A stretch of DNA of 64,000 bases from an uncultured Bacteroidales bacterium (GTDB lineage Bacteria > Bacteroidota > Bacteroidia > Bacteroidales > Bacteroidaceae). The first letter of the stretch is position 1. The number at the start of each line of letters is the position of its first letter. Below, piece after piece: positions 1 to 8,588 of this stretch. The translations under genes and the position numbers were made by a program. The stretch is taken from the NCBI GenBank assembly GCA_902787555.1, contig CADAGO010000002.1, forward strand, positions 108,336 to 172,335. The letters run 5' to 3'. The notes under the pieces were generated by a model. The model saw only the letters and a list, made by a program, of their open reading frames with translations. It was not told the origin of the DNA and did not search any database.

Positions 1-1
1 C

Positions 2-418
2 CCAATGCGCGTGTGCGGTATGGTGAAGAATGTAGGCGAACCTGGTGGCGGTCCGTTCCTTGCTTATAATCAGGACGGTACCATCTCACTCCAGATACTC
101 GAGAGTTCACAAATCGATACCAACAACGAGGAATATGTGAAGATGTTCAAGAGCGGTACTCACTTCAACCCCGTCGATCTTGTATGTGCTGTGAAAGACT
201 ATCAGGGCCGTCCATTCGACCTGCCTAAGTATGTTGACCCACAGACAGGCTTCATCTCTTCAAAGAGTAAGAACGGTAAGGAACTTAAGGCTCTCGAATT
301 GCCAGGACTGTGGAACGGAGCCATGAGCGACTGGAACACCGTCTTTGTAGAAGTGCCTCTCGAGACCTTCAACCCTGTGAAGACCGTGAACGACCTGCTT
401 CGCGAACAGCACCAGTAA
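2..418 (+). CDS. C-terminal part of a DUF4301-like protein (partial)
   Basis: The reading frame is already open at the left edge, so only the last 138 codons or so are present. The fragment contains the motif NVGEPGGGPFLAYNQDGT and the phrase LQILESSQID, which I associate with the Bacteroidales DUF4301 family of cytoplasmic proteins of unknown function. There is no signal peptide or membrane segment in the visible part. The gene is followed by an AT-rich spacer with repeated AGTTGAAAGTT-type words before purT. The family assignment is from memory of the motif; the coding status is solid because the frame is long and ends cleanly in TAA. Confidence 0.6.
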   Translation, partial: PMRVCGMVKNVGEPGGGPFLAYNQDGTISLQILESSQIDTNNEEYVKMFKSGTHFNPVDLVCAVKDYQGRPFDLPKYVDPQTGFISSKSKNGKELKALELPGLWNGAMSDWNTVFVEVPLETFNPVKTVNDLLREQHQ

Positions 419-545
419 AGTTGAGAGTTGAAAGTTTATAGTTTAAAGTCAGTTTATAAGTTGAAAGTTGGCTATTGCTTAAAATAGTAAATCGAACAAT
501 TAAAAATAATCGTAAATTGTAAATAGTTCAATAGTAAATAAGAAG

Positions 546-1709
546 ATGAAAAAAATTATGCTTTTAGGCTCAGGCGAGCTGGGCAAGGAATTTGTCATCG
601 CCTGTAAGAGAAAAGGTCAGTATGTGATAGCTTGCGATGCATACGAGCATGCTCCTGCTATGCAAGTAGCTGACGAGTGTGAAGTCTTTCCTATGCTCGA
701 CGGCGATGCCCTTATGGCTGCCGTCAAGAAACACCAACCCGACATTATCGTGCCCGAAATCGAAGCGATTCGTACAGAGAAGCTCTATGATTGCGAGAAG
801 ATGGGCATCCAAGTCGTTCCTTCTGCCCGTGCAGTCAACTACACCATGAACCGCAAGGCTATCCGCGAGTTGGCACACACAGAGCTCGGACTGAAGACAG
901 CGAATTATAAATATGCTAAGACTTATGAGGAATTCGAGGCAGCTGCCAACGAAATCGGTTATCCGTTTATCGTGAAGCCGCTGATGTCCTCTTCTGGTCA
1001 CGGACAGAGCAAGGTAGATAGTCCTGCCGACTTGCAGCGTGCATGGGATTTTGCTGCCAAGGGTGCACGTGGCGACATCAAGGAAGTGATTGTAGAGCAG
1101 TTCATCAAGTTCGACTACGAGATAACTCTGCTTACCGTCACTCAGAAGAATGGTAAGACCCTCTTCTGTGCTCCTACAGGTCACGTACAGATTAGCGGTG
1201 ACTATCGCGAGAGCTTCCAGCCTATGCCTATGAAACCTGAACACCTGAAAGCAGCTCAAGAGATGGCAGAGAAGGTGACAGGAGCTTTGACAGGAGCCGG
1301 CATCTGGGGCGTTGAGTTCTTCATCAGTAACCAAGACGGTGTGTACTTCTCAGAACTTTCACCACGTCCACACGACACAGGTATGGTGACTCTTGCGGGT
1401 ACACAGAACCTCAGCGAGTTTGAACTCCATTGTCGTGCCGTCCTCGGACTGCCTATCCCTGAAATCACTCAAGAGAAGAGCGGGGCAAGTGCTGTGATTC
1501 TCTCAGGCATAGAGACCGACCATCCCGACTATAAAGGCATCGAGGAAGTCTGTGCAGCACCTCGTACCTACCTACGCATCTTCGGCAAGCCTGTAGCACA
1601 TGTAGGACGCCGTATGGGCGTTGTGGTTTGCTACGACAAGGTCGGCACTCCTCTCGATGAACTGCGTACCAAGTGCAAGTCGCTTGCAGCTAAGGTTGAA
1701 GTGGTTTAG
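546..1709 (+). CDS. purT: Formate-dependent phosphoribosylglycinamide formyltransferase (GAR transformylase 2)
   Basis: This is a 387-aa cytoplasmic ATP-grasp enzyme that makes formyl-GAR from GAR, formate and ATP in de novo purine synthesis, the folate-independent alternative to PurN. The N-terminal nucleotide-binding strand starts [11 protein letters not shown] (residues 5-15). The substrate region carries EIEAIRTE. The ATP-grasp core includes [17 protein letters not shown] and the late [25 protein letters not shown] segment with the metal-binding acidic residues. The length matches the family (about 390 aa). It is followed by a clear hairpin terminator and appears to be transcribed alone. 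Confidence 0.95.
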   Translation: MKKIMLLGSGELGKEFVIACKRKGQYVIACDAYEHAPAMQVADECEVFPMLDGDALMAAVKKHQPDIIVPEIEAIRTEKLYDCEKMGIQVVPSARAVNYTMNRKAIRELAHTELGLKTANYKYAKTYEEFEAAANEIGYPFIVKPLMSSSGHGQSKVDSPADLQRAWDFAAKGARGDIKEVIVEQFIKFDYEITLLTVTQKNGKTLFCAPTGHVQISGDYRESFQPMPMKPEHLKAAQEMAEKVTGALTGAGIWGVEFFISNQDGVYFSELSPRPHDTGMVTLAGTQNLSEFELHCRAVLGLPIPEITQEKSGASAVILSGIETDHPDYKGIEEVCAAPRTYLRIFGKPVAHVGRRMGVVVCYDKVGTPLDELRTKCKSLAAKVEVV

Positions 1710-1719
1710 TCAAACACAA

Positions 1720-1750
1720 GCGCAGGTTCATCGATGGACCTGCGTTTTCA
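1720..1750 (+). terminator. Intrinsic terminator after purT
   Basis: A 9-bp stem pairs 1721-1729 (CGCAGGTTC) with 1736-1744 (GGACCTGCG), including one G-U pair, with a short ATCGAT loop and a TTTT run after it. It starts about 10 bases after the purT stop codon. Confidence 0.75.
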
Positions 1751-1754
1751 ATTA

Positions 1755-1797
1755 AACCCAAATCGGTCATTAGCGACGCTAATAACCGATTTGGGTT
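1755..1797. repeat. 43-bp almost perfect palindrome
   Basis: Bases 1755-1767 (AACCCAAATCGGT) pair perfectly with 1785-1797, and the inner TTAGCG at 1770-1775 pairs with CGCTAA at 1777-1782, leaving almost no loop. It directly follows the purT terminator and precedes the next gene by about 35 bases. It could be a REP-like unit, a second terminator or an operator. No T-run follows it. Confidence 0.6.
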
Positions 1798-1831
1798 AAA
1801 GGATTTACTGAACTTTAGAAGTGGTTAGATC

Positions 1832-2542
1832 ATGAAACGCCAAAAGATATTGATGACGCTCGCAGCATTTGTCTGCTGTGTTTTGACAGTTCATGCACAG
1901 TTGGACGCCAGGTATTGTTCAACCTATGCAGAATTCGTTGACAACCATTGGACTCTGGTTAATGACTTGATAAAGAACGGCACCAAACGCATCATGCAAC
2001 TGAAGGAGTCGAATCATGGCTATACTGCCAAGACGGGCGACTCGAAGGCCGATGCCGTGCTGAAGAAGGAGGCTCTTGTGCTGGAATTTAGTGGTCACCT
2101 CTATGTGAACTGCCGTAGTCTGCGACATAAGACGAGTTCGCTAAGCGTGTCGAACTATTCGCAAGCCTATCGCTATGACCAGAATAAGCTTCTGGTAGTG
2201 GCATATTGGGTAAGTGGTACAGGTGTAGCATTGAGTTTGGCAGCCGACGTAGCCGCCTTTGCTGCCCCCAACAATCTGAGTGTTCCTGCTCTTATCGGCT
2301 CAGAGCTGGTGTGGGTCGGCACCCAGCAGCTGAACAACCACCGCTGTTATTTGCTCGATAGCAAGGCCGACGAGAAAGGAAAGACTACTGTAACCATGAT
2401 TGACGATGAGTTCATGGAGGCACTACTGGCCGACGACCAAGACCTGCTCGACCGCTACAAGGCTACAAGCAGGAAAAATACACGCCTGTCGGCAGCCAAC
2501 GTCCTGCCCGTCTTAATGGAGAAGGGCATTATTAAAGAATAG
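1832..2542 (+). CDS. Secreted protein of unknown function
   Basis: A 236-aa protein begins with a clear signal peptide (residues 1-22, ending VHAQ), so it should be exported to the periplasm or beyond. There is a hydrophobic stretch around residues 118-145 (VVAYWVSGTGVALSLAADVA) that could be a membrane helix or a buried helix. I do not recognise the family. It is a single gene between the purT terminator and a bidirectional terminator that it shares with the convergent secreted-protein gene on the other strand. Codon use resembles that of its neighbours. Confidence 0.8.
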   Translation: MKRQKILMTLAAFVCCVLTVHAQLDARYCSTYAEFVDNHWTLVNDLIKNGTKRIMQLKESNHGYTAKTGDSKADAVLKKEALVLEFSGHLYVNCRSLRHKTSSLSVSNYSQAYRYDQNKLLVVAYWVSGTGVALSLAADVAAFAAPNNLSVPALIGSELVWVGTQQLNNHRCYLLDSKADEKGKTTVTMIDDEFMEALLADDQDLLDRYKATSRKNTRLSAANVLPVLMEKGIIKE

Positions 2543-2586
2543 AAAGGCGTTATTAATCAATAAGGAAGCCTTTTTGTCAAATAAAA

Positions 2587-2619
2587 AACAGCGCAGGTTT
2601 TTGAGAATCTGCGCTGTTT
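2587..2619. terminator. Bidirectional terminator between convergent genes
   Basis: AAACAGCGCAG at 2587-2597 pairs perfectly with CTGCGCTGTTT at 2609-2619 (11 bp), flanked by an A-run on the left and a T-rich stretch on the right. It lies between two convergent genes and can serve both. Confidence 0.8.
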
Positions 2620-2641
2620 GTATTTAGTCATATTGTTTTCC

Positions 2642-3133
2642 TTATTTCAAGATGGCTTTCACCTTCTCGGTAGCCTGGTCGTAGGCTTTCTCCCAGTCGG
2701 TATCGAGCGAGAATGGGGTGTAGGTCTGCTTGTCGTTCACATAGACGTAAGTAGTTTCCTTGTCATCGTCGCCGAAGAGTGGGTTTTGGAGCGATGCGTC
2801 ACGATAGCATGCGAGGACTTCGAGGCGCTTCTCAGTTGAGATGGCGCGTGCCTTGATGATGGCAGTCTCGAAATCGGTAATGAACGATGCGAGGTTTACG
2901 GCTTGTGAGTCGTAGAAGTAGCTATTCTTTTCGAGCTTACGCTTCTTCACCTGATTGGAGATGTAGTTGAGCGCTGTAATCTTATACTGATTGATTTGTA
3001 TCTGCTGATCGTTCGATGCTGCGTTGTTAACTACTGCGGTGGCATTGTCGAACACCTTTTTGTAGAGGCTTTGTGCACTTGCTGCAGTATAGCTGACTGC
3101 TGCAATGAGGGCGGTAATAAATATCTGTTTCAT
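2642..3133 (-). CDS. Secreted protein of unknown function
   Basis: A 163-aa protein starts at MKQIFITALIAAVSYTAA, a normal signal peptide ending SAQ. The frame is open further upstream, but only this start gives an export signal, so it was chosen over an alternative 19 codons earlier. The mature part is mostly helical-looking and charged, with no motif I recognise. A TAACTTTG box (reverse complement at 3160-3167 or so) lies about 30 bases upstream, consistent with its own promoter. It converges with the secreted-protein gene at 1832. Confidence 0.75.
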   Translation of the reverse strand: MKQIFITALIAAVSYTAASAQSLYKKVFDNATAVVNNAASNDQQIQINQYKITALNYISNQVKKRKLEKNSYFYDSQAVNLASFITDFETAIIKARAISTEKRLEVLACYRDASLQNPLFGDDDKETTYVYVNDKQTYTPFSLDTDWEKAYDQATEKVKAILK

Positions 3134-3273
3134 CTTATTGATTGTTTTGAGTTCGAGTGCAAAGTTACGAAATAATTCATAATTTATCATTCATAATGCT
3201 TAATTATCGACAGAAACGTGCGTTATTTGTGAAAAATTAACATAAATACATCTTCTCTTTTATGAAATATGAA

Positions 3274-4359
3274 TTATCTAAGGTTGTCCCAAGTCGCGTT
3301 ATTGCCATCAGCATCCGAGTAGATGAAATAGGCTTGGAGTTCGGGATGGGCTGCCAAGACGGTCTTGGCACTGTCAAGTCCGAGTACCATGAAGGCAGTA
3401 GCATAGGCATCGGCTACGGCGCAATCGCGAGCGAGGACGGTGGAGGAGAGGATGCTGTGCTGCACGGGATATCCTGTACGTGGATCGATGGTGTGGGCAT
3501 ATCGCTTATTGCCTTCGACATAGAAGTTGCGGTAGTTGCCCGATGTGGCCATTGCGATGTCGGTAATCGAAAGCACTTCTTCCACTTCATTGTTCTGACC
3601 TGTCGGGTCGGGGGTAGGGGTGATGATGCCGATAGACCAAGGCTTACCTTGTGGGTTCTTGCCTCTGACACGTACTTCACCTCCGATTTCAACCATATAG
3701 TTGTCGATTTGTTTCGTTTCGAGCAGGCGTCCCACAGCATCTACACCATATCCTTTGGCGATGGCACTACAGTCGAGCATCAGGTCGGGGTCGGTCTTGA
3801 CGATGCGATTGTCATGAAGCGATACCTTATCGATGCCTACATGGCTCAGCAGGTCGGCAATGAGCGTTTCGTTGACTGTTTCCTTGTTCTTGAAACCGAA
3901 TCCCCATGCGTTGACCAATGGTGCAACGGTAATGTCGAATGCGCCATAGGTTTCTGCCGAGATGGTCTTTGCAAGTGTGAACACCTCGCGGAACATCAGG
4001 TTGGTGCTGTCGCTCGTTCCTTCGTTGATGGCTGTGATGACAGATGCCTTGTTGAAGGGTGAAAGTGAGCGGTCGACTTCTTGCAATACGGCTTCTATGC
4101 TGTCTTGCTGGTCGATGGGGTACTGATAGGTAATGTGGTAGAACGTGCCGAAAACGGCTCCTTCACACTTTAAGTAGCCTCCCTTGGTGTCCGTATTATT
4201 GGCTTGTGATTCCGCTCCTGAGGGGTTCTTGATGATATAGATGGTTCCCGCTATAAGGGCGAGCAAGAGGATGATGTGCCACCAGCGGATGCGGTGTGGC
4301 TCTGCTTTCTGGTCGAGTTGACGATCCAGGTCGTCGTATAGTTTTTTCAGTATTGCCAT
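3274..4359 (-). CDS. apbE: FAD:protein FMN transferase (ApbE family)
   Basis: This 361-aa protein covalently attaches FMN from FAD to threonine residues of target proteins, classically subunits of Na+-translocating NADH:quinone reductase or Rnf. It has an N-terminal membrane anchor (about residues 26-43), so the catalytic part should face the periplasm. Family motifs are FDITVAPLVNAWGFG (141-155), MATSGNYRNF (270-279), HTIDPRTGYP (289-298) and ARDCAVADAYATA (310-322), which holds the metal-binding acidic residues. It is the last gene of the minus-strand operon that begins with riboflavin synthase, which fits its need for FAD. Confidence 0.93.
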   Translation of the reverse strand: MAILKKLYDDLDRQLDQKAEPHRIRWWHIILLLALIAGTIYIIKNPSGAESQANNTDTKGGYLKCEGAVFGTFYHITYQYPIDQQDSIEAVLQEVDRSLSPFNKASVITAINEGTSDSTNLMFREVFTLAKTISAETYGAFDITVAPLVNAWGFGFKNKETVNETLIADLLSHVGIDKVSLHDNRIVKTDPDLMLDCSAIAKGYGVDAVGRLLETKQIDNYMVEIGGEVRVRGKNPQGKPWSIGIITPTPDPTGQNNEVEEVLSITDIAMATSGNYRNFYVEGNKRYAHTIDPRTGYPVQHSILSSTVLARDCAVADAYATAFMVLGLDSAKTVLAAHPELQAYFIYSDADGNNATWDNLR

Positions 4360-4417
4360 TACTTGAAAATGTAAAAATTAAAAAATGTAATAATGTGAGA
4401 ATTATAAAATGTTGGAA

Positions 4418-4993
4418 TTACATCATGTGTTCGATTAATACTTTGATGCCGATACCGATGAGTATGATGCCTCCGATGAGTTCGGCTGGGATGTGAAACC
4501 TGCGGCCGATTGTGGTACCGATGCGATAGCCCAGCAGGGTGAAGAGGAACGAAGCCAGTCCGATGATAAGGACCGATGGGGCGATATCTGCCCATGTGGT
4601 CTTGCCCATGCACTCGAACGATACACCCACAGCCAAGGCATCGATGCTGGTGGCAACTGCTAAGAGCAGAACGACAGACAGACGGGTGGGGTCGAAACTC
4701 TTGTGTTCACCTTTCTTGAAATTGTCGATGATCATCTTCGTGCCGATAAAGGCGAGCAGGGCAAAGGCGATCCAATGGTCGAACGATGTGATGTAAGCGC
4801 CGAAGAGTGAGGTGACTGACCATCCGATGAGAGGCATCAGGGCTTGGAAGATGCCGAACAGCAATGCCATCCGTAAAATCGCAGGTCTTGGTGCCGAGTT
4901 GTGTGCCAGTCCGGTAGCGATGCTGACACTAAAGCAGTCCATTGCCAATGCGACGCCAATCAATGCTACTTCTATGAAATCCGCAAGTGTCAT
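4418..4993 (-). CDS. mntP: Manganese efflux pump MntP
   Basis: A 191-aa inner-membrane protein with about six hydrophobic helices exports Mn2+. The two repeated halves each show the acidic transport motif of the family: ALAMDCFSVSIATG near residue 20 and ATSIDALAVGVSFE near residue 115. The length is standard for MntP. It starts 7 bases after the preceding gene ends, so it is part of the ribE-to-apbE operon. I see no yybP-ykoY manganese riboswitch in front of it. Confidence 0.93.
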   Translation of the reverse strand: MTLADFIEVALIGVALAMDCFSVSIATGLAHNSAPRPAILRMALLFGIFQALMPLIGWSVTSLFGAYITSFDHWIAFALLAFIGTKMIIDNFKKGEHKSFDPTRLSVVLLLAVATSIDALAVGVSFECMGKTTWADIAPSVLIIGLASFLFTLLGYRIGTTIGRRFHIPAELIGGIILIGIGIKVLIEHMM

Positions 4994-5000
4994 TGTCTAT

Positions 5001-5789
5001 TCATTCTGTTTTCGTGGCAGAAGGGGAGTCCGAGGGTGACTGTTTCCCATGTTTCTTCTTCCCCCAGTTCAGGTCGAAGATGAGATTATATGTTCCGCCC
5101 CAGCACGAGGTATCGGTGGTGGTTCCGTAGCCAGGGATGTAGTAGGGTTTGGCATACGAAGGCTGTCCGATATGGAGTTCCTGTTTGTACCGTACGCTCC
5201 ATCCCATGTGGAAATTGCGCCATACCTTGACCTGTGCACCGAATACGACTTCCAACCAGCTGCTGGTCGATGCCGCATCACGATAGTTGTAGGGCGACGA
5301 ACCTCCCCAGATAGGGTCGGTCATGACGGGTCCGCTCATGTCGAACTTGAACGAGCTGATGCCATAGCGTGCACCTACGTAGAGGCGGTTGTCCATGAGT
5401 TTGTTCTTGAGGATGTTGAAGTCGATACCGGCGCGGAAGAACGGTGCGCTGGTGCTGTAGGTAATATCGGTTTCGTAGTCGGTACTCTTGCATTTCCCAA
5501 AGCCTACTTCTACAATCGGGAAGTATGTGTTCTTGAGGTTGAGCCGCAAGGCTGCCTCAGTACTTCCATAGTCGGAGAAGAGGTAGATGATGGGGCCGAG
5601 GATGTCGGCAGAGAGGGTAAGGCCTTGAAACAAAGCCAACTTGGGCTTCTCCGTCAGCGGGGCGATATATTTCGTGGGGCGGATGGTATCGGTCTCGTTC
5701 AACACCACGATAGGCTCGTCCTGAGCACTCACCATGTGGGCACTCATCAACAGGAACAAGGAGAGTAATGCCTTACTCAGCCACTCCAT
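5001..5789 (-). CDS. DUF6048-like outer-membrane or periplasmic protein
   Basis: The product has a signal peptide (hydrophobic MEWLSKALLSLFLLMSA, ending SAQ) followed by a region of alternating hydrophobic residues with many aromatics (ALRLNLKNTYFPIVEVGFG, YVGARYGISSFKFD, WSVRYKQELHIG). That pattern suggests a small outer-membrane beta barrel. I associate it with DUF6048, which in Bacteroidales lies next to DUF6452. The start at 5789 gives a 17-base overlap with the upstream gene; an alternative start at 5822 gives a longer overlap and an extra basic stretch. Function is unknown. Confidence 0.7.
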   Translation of the reverse strand: MEWLSKALLSLFLLMSAHMVSAQDEPIVVLNETDTIRPTKYIAPLTEKPKLALFQGLTLSADILGPIIYLFSDYGSTEAALRLNLKNTYFPIVEVGFGKCKSTDYETDITYSTSAPFFRAGIDFNILKNKLMDNRLYVGARYGISSFKFDMSGPVMTDPIWGGSSPYNYRDAASTSSWLEVVFGAQVKVWRNFHMGWSVRYKQELHIGQPSYAKPYYIPGYGTTTDTSCWGGTYNLIFDLNWGKKKHGKQSPSDSPSATKTE

Positions 5790-6354
5790 TGAGATAAATC
5801 TTGACGTTTTCCTTCTTTTCATTGTTGACGAGCGGATTGACGATTTCTATGTGGTCGATTGCGGCATCTGTTGCTCGGATGGAACGTAGGTTGTGGAAGA
5901 AATGAGTGCCGCATTCGGGCAGTTCTACATGTGGGTAGCTGTCGTGTGTCACGATGACGGTATCGCGGCGCGAGATTCCGTCATACGTGAATACCAATGT
6001 GTCGGCTTTGTTGTAGTAGCTCATTGGCACCATGATCGATGAGCGTTTGGTGGCGTTGTTGACCAAGATGGTGTCACGGCGTGCCTTGGTTATCGTTTCT
6101 GAATAGCCGGCATTGGTGTAGGTGGTGTCGGGGTAGTCGGAGGTAACGGTGGCGCTACCCAGCTTCCGGTAGATATATACCGTCTTCTCGCCAGGCAGGA
6201 GAGTGCGGACGGTGAGTGTGTCGGGAAACAGTACTGCCACGCCTTCACGGTCGTAGAAGTAATAGTTGCATGTCACCTTGTTCTCCAACGGACAGTTGTT
6301 CGACGAGCACGCTACAAGTGCCATGATGGATAGTATGCCCAGCAGTCGTTTCAT
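5773..6354 (-). CDS. DUF6452-like lipoprotein
   Basis: A 193-aa lipoprotein: the signal peptide MKRLLGILSIMALVAC ends in a lipobox (LVAC) with the lipidated cysteine at residue 16. The mature part is beta-rich and contains several TDT/RRDT-type turns, as seen in Ig-like or carboxypeptidase-regulatory folds. I associate it with DUF6452, the usual partner of the downstream barrel-like gene, which it overlaps by a few bases. The pair may form an envelope complex; this is inferred from synteny, not shown. Confidence 0.7.
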   Translation of the reverse strand: MKRLLGILSIMALVACSSNNCPLENKVTCNYYFYDREGVAVLFPDTLTVRTLLPGEKTVYIYRKLGSATVTSDYPDTTYTNAGYSETITKARRDTILVNNATKRSSIMVPMSYYNKADTLVFTYDGISRRDTVIVTHDSYPHVELPECGTHFFHNLRSIRATDAAIDHIEIVNPLVNNEKKENVKIYLNGVAE

Positions 6355-6356
6355 CC

Positions 6357-7316
6357 TTAGATCACCTTGCTTATTTGATAGTTGTTACGTTCGGCAGAGT
6401 TGCGGCTGATCATGTCGCCGAGGAATCCTGCAAGGAACAGTTGTGTTCCGATGAGCATGGTGGTGAGCGAGATATAGAAATAGGGCGACTCGGTCACCAG
6501 TCCCGGATTGCTGCCGTTGTAGAGGCATATCAGTTTATAGGCACCTACGGCAATGGCGGCTACCAGTCCGATGAAGAACATGATGCTGCCGAGGAATCCG
6601 AATACGTGCATCGGCTTGCGTCCGAAGGTGCTGATGAACCATAACGACATGAGGTCGAGATAGCCGTTGACAAAGCGGTTCCAACCCATGAACTTCGACA
6701 CTCCGTGCTGACGTGCCTGATGGTGAACACGTTTCTCGCCGATCTTCGTGAAGCCTGCGTTCTTTGCCAGATAGGGGATGTAGCGGTGCATCTCACCATA
6801 GACCTCGATGCTCTTGATGACATCCTTGCGATAGGCTTTCAGTCCGCAGTTGAAGTCGTGAAGGTTGTGTATGCCGCTCACCTTACGGGCAGTAGCGTTG
6901 AAGAGTTTTGTAGGGATGGTCTTGGAGAGTGGGTCGCCTTTCCGGCGGTTCATCTTGTAGCCGCTCACCAGGTCGTACCCCTCCACGGTAATCATCTGAT
7001 AGAGTTCGGGAATCTCGTCGGGACTGTCCTGCAGGTCGGCATCCATGGTGATGACCACATCGCCTTCTGCCTTGTCGAATCCGCAGTAGAGTGCAGGACT
7101 CTTGCCGTAGTTGCGACGAAACTTGATGCCGTGTACTTCCGGATATTGGGCTGCCAGCTGCTCGATGACATTCCACGAGCGGTCTGTCGAGCCGTCGTTA
7201 CAGAAGATGACTTCATAGCTGAACTGGTGTTCGTCCATCACACGCTTGATCCATGCATGGAGTTCGGCGATCGATTCCTCTTCGTTGTACAGAGGTACTA
7301 CTACTGATATATCCAT
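6357..7316 (-). CDS. Family 2 glycosyltransferase (polyprenyl-phosphate sugar transferase type)
   Basis: A 319-aa protein starts at MDISVVVPLYNEEES, the typical first strand of a GT-A fold. The catalytic core includes VIFCNDGSTDRSW and the DAD-like VITMDADLQDSPDEI metal motif, followed by KMNRRKGDP. Two C-terminal membrane helices (about residues 230-255 and 270-295) place it with GtrB/ArnC/DPM1-like enzymes that move a sugar from a nucleotide donor to a lipid carrier. The upstream in-frame extension was rejected because the conserved strand begins right at this methionine. It sits between DUF4199 and DUF6452 genes in the operon. Confidence 0.9.
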   Translation of the reverse strand: MDISVVVPLYNEEESIAELHAWIKRVMDEHQFSYEVIFCNDGSTDRSWNVIEQLAAQYPEVHGIKFRRNYGKSPALYCGFDKAEGDVVITMDADLQDSPDEIPELYQMITVEGYDLVSGYKMNRRKGDPLSKTIPTKLFNATARKVSGIHNLHDFNCGLKAYRKDVIKSIEVYGEMHRYIPYLAKNAGFTKIGEKRVHHQARQHGVSKFMGWNRFVNGYLDLMSLWFISTFGRKPMHVFGFLGSIMFFIGLVAAIAVGAYKLICLYNGSNPGLVTESPYFYISLTTMLIGTQLFLAGFLGDMISRNSAERNNYQISKVI

Positions 7317-7341
7317 ATCGATATGATGTTTGTTTTGATGT

Positions 7342-7941
7342 CTATGACGGGTTGTTGTTATGACGATTGAGTTCATTGACGGACAGCCTGATATCGTGGC
7401 ATTTACGATGTGCTACGAACGCTACCGGCAATGAAAGCAGGAGCGCGATAAACAGGTTGTTGGCAAAGATATTGAGCGTGAGGTCGAGTGGCGTGAGGTT
7501 TGCCAGTTCGGCCAATGCTGCCTTGCTCTGTTCAAGGAGTTCGGAGGCTCCGATTGTCTTGTATTGTGCTTCGGTTTCGGGCGACGACAGGAACTGCATG
7601 AAGTATTCCATGACGCGTCCCTTGTCGATATACTGGAAATAGATGTATTCGCCCACACCGGCTATGATGGAGGCGTAGAAGAACATCAGGGCAGAAAACA
7701 GCCACGCTATGCCCATCGGCACGCGGTCGCCTGGTTTCAGATGTTGCTTGTAGCGCCATGCCAGGTAGAAGGGCATCAAGGCGCTGATACCCATGAATCC
7801 CATGCCGAACAGCATCAGCAGCGCACCTCCGCCCATCATTCCGTTCATACATGTGAAGAACGTAATGAGCCAGATGATGCCAAGGATGGTACCATATTCT
7901 AATGAGAACTCACGTGATATTTTGTATAATTCAAAGTCCAT
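7342..7941 (-). CDS. DUF4199 family membrane protein
   Basis: A 199-aa integral membrane protein has four hydrophobic segments: about residues 15-32, 40-62, 78-103 and the last near 160-185. Between the third and fourth lies a soluble stretch, as in the DUF4199 family. The family is common in Bacteroidota, has no known function, and is often found beside a GT2 enzyme as here, where the two are separated by 25 bases. It is probably needed for the same envelope pathway, but that is an inference from gene order. Confidence 0.85.
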   Translation of the reverse strand: MDFELYKISREFSLEYGTILGIIWLITFFTCMNGMMGGGALLMLFGMGFMGISALMPFYLAWRYKQHLKPGDRVPMGIAWLFSALMFFYASIIAGVGEYIYFQYIDKGRVMEYFMQFLSSPETEAQYKTIGASELLEQSKAALAELANLTPLDLTLNIFANNLFIALLLSLPVAFVAHRKCHDIRLSVNELNRHNNNPS

Positions 7942-7950
7942 TTTAATCGT

Positions 7951-8529
7951 TCAAAGTCCGTCTTTTCTTATCCTCTTTTCATTTTGTCTTACAAAGTCCT
8001 TCCACGAACTCTTGCTGCCCGTCGATTCGGGCTTGCCCATCTGTATGAAGTGGCAGTAGGCGGCTGCAAGGGCATCGGTGGCATCGAGCTTGATGTGCAT
8101 GATGTCGTCACTGATGTTCAGCATACGCTGCAACATGGCTGCCACTTGCTCCTTCGATGCAGCTCCATTGCCCGTGATGGCCATCTTGATTTTCTTCGGC
8201 TCGTATTCGTGGATGGGTATGTCGCGCTGTATGGCAGCACAGATGGCTACGCCTTGTGCCCGTCCCAGTTTCAGCATACTCTGCACGTTCTTTCCGTAAA
8301 AGGGAGCCTCGATGGCCACTTCGTCGGGGTGGTACGATTCGATGATGCTGAGCACCCGCTCGAATATCTTGCCCAGTTTCAGGTAGTGGCTGGCGTATTT
8401 CTTCAGTTCGATGATACCAAATGCCATCATCTCGGCTTTATTGCCCTGAGTACGCAGGATGGCATAACCCATCAGGTTCGTACCCGGGTCAATACCCATG
8501 ATAATCTTCTCTGGCTTTGGCTGTTTCAT
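7951..8529 (-). CDS. ruvC: Holliday junction resolvase RuvC
   Basis: A 192-aa RNase H-fold endonuclease resolves Holliday junctions with RuvAB during recombination repair. The catalytic acidic residues are visible: D14 in MGIDPGT, E74 in AIEAPFYG, and D149/D152 in KLDATDALAAAYCH. The length is normal, with a slightly longer basic C-terminus. It is the second gene of the operon that starts with ribE and is followed at 9 bases by the DUF4199 gene. Confidence 0.96.
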   Translation of the reverse strand: MKQPKPEKIIMGIDPGTNLMGYAILRTQGNKAEMMAFGIIELKKYASHYLKLGKIFERVLSIIESYHPDEVAIEAPFYGKNVQSMLKLGRAQGVAICAAIQRDIPIHEYEPKKIKMAITGNGAASKEQVAAMLQRMLNISDDIMHIKLDATDALAAAYCHFIQMGKPESTGSKSSWKDFVRQNEKRIRKDGL

Positions 8530-8588
8530 CTCTTTGTTTTTGGGAGAAGTTAAGTCCAGCTCGAAGAGCTTATCTCCCTATTATCTCC

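Noticed and set aside
3262-4062. 266-codon plus-strand ORF
   Set aside because: It is the opposite strand of apbE; composition is that of an antisense shadow.
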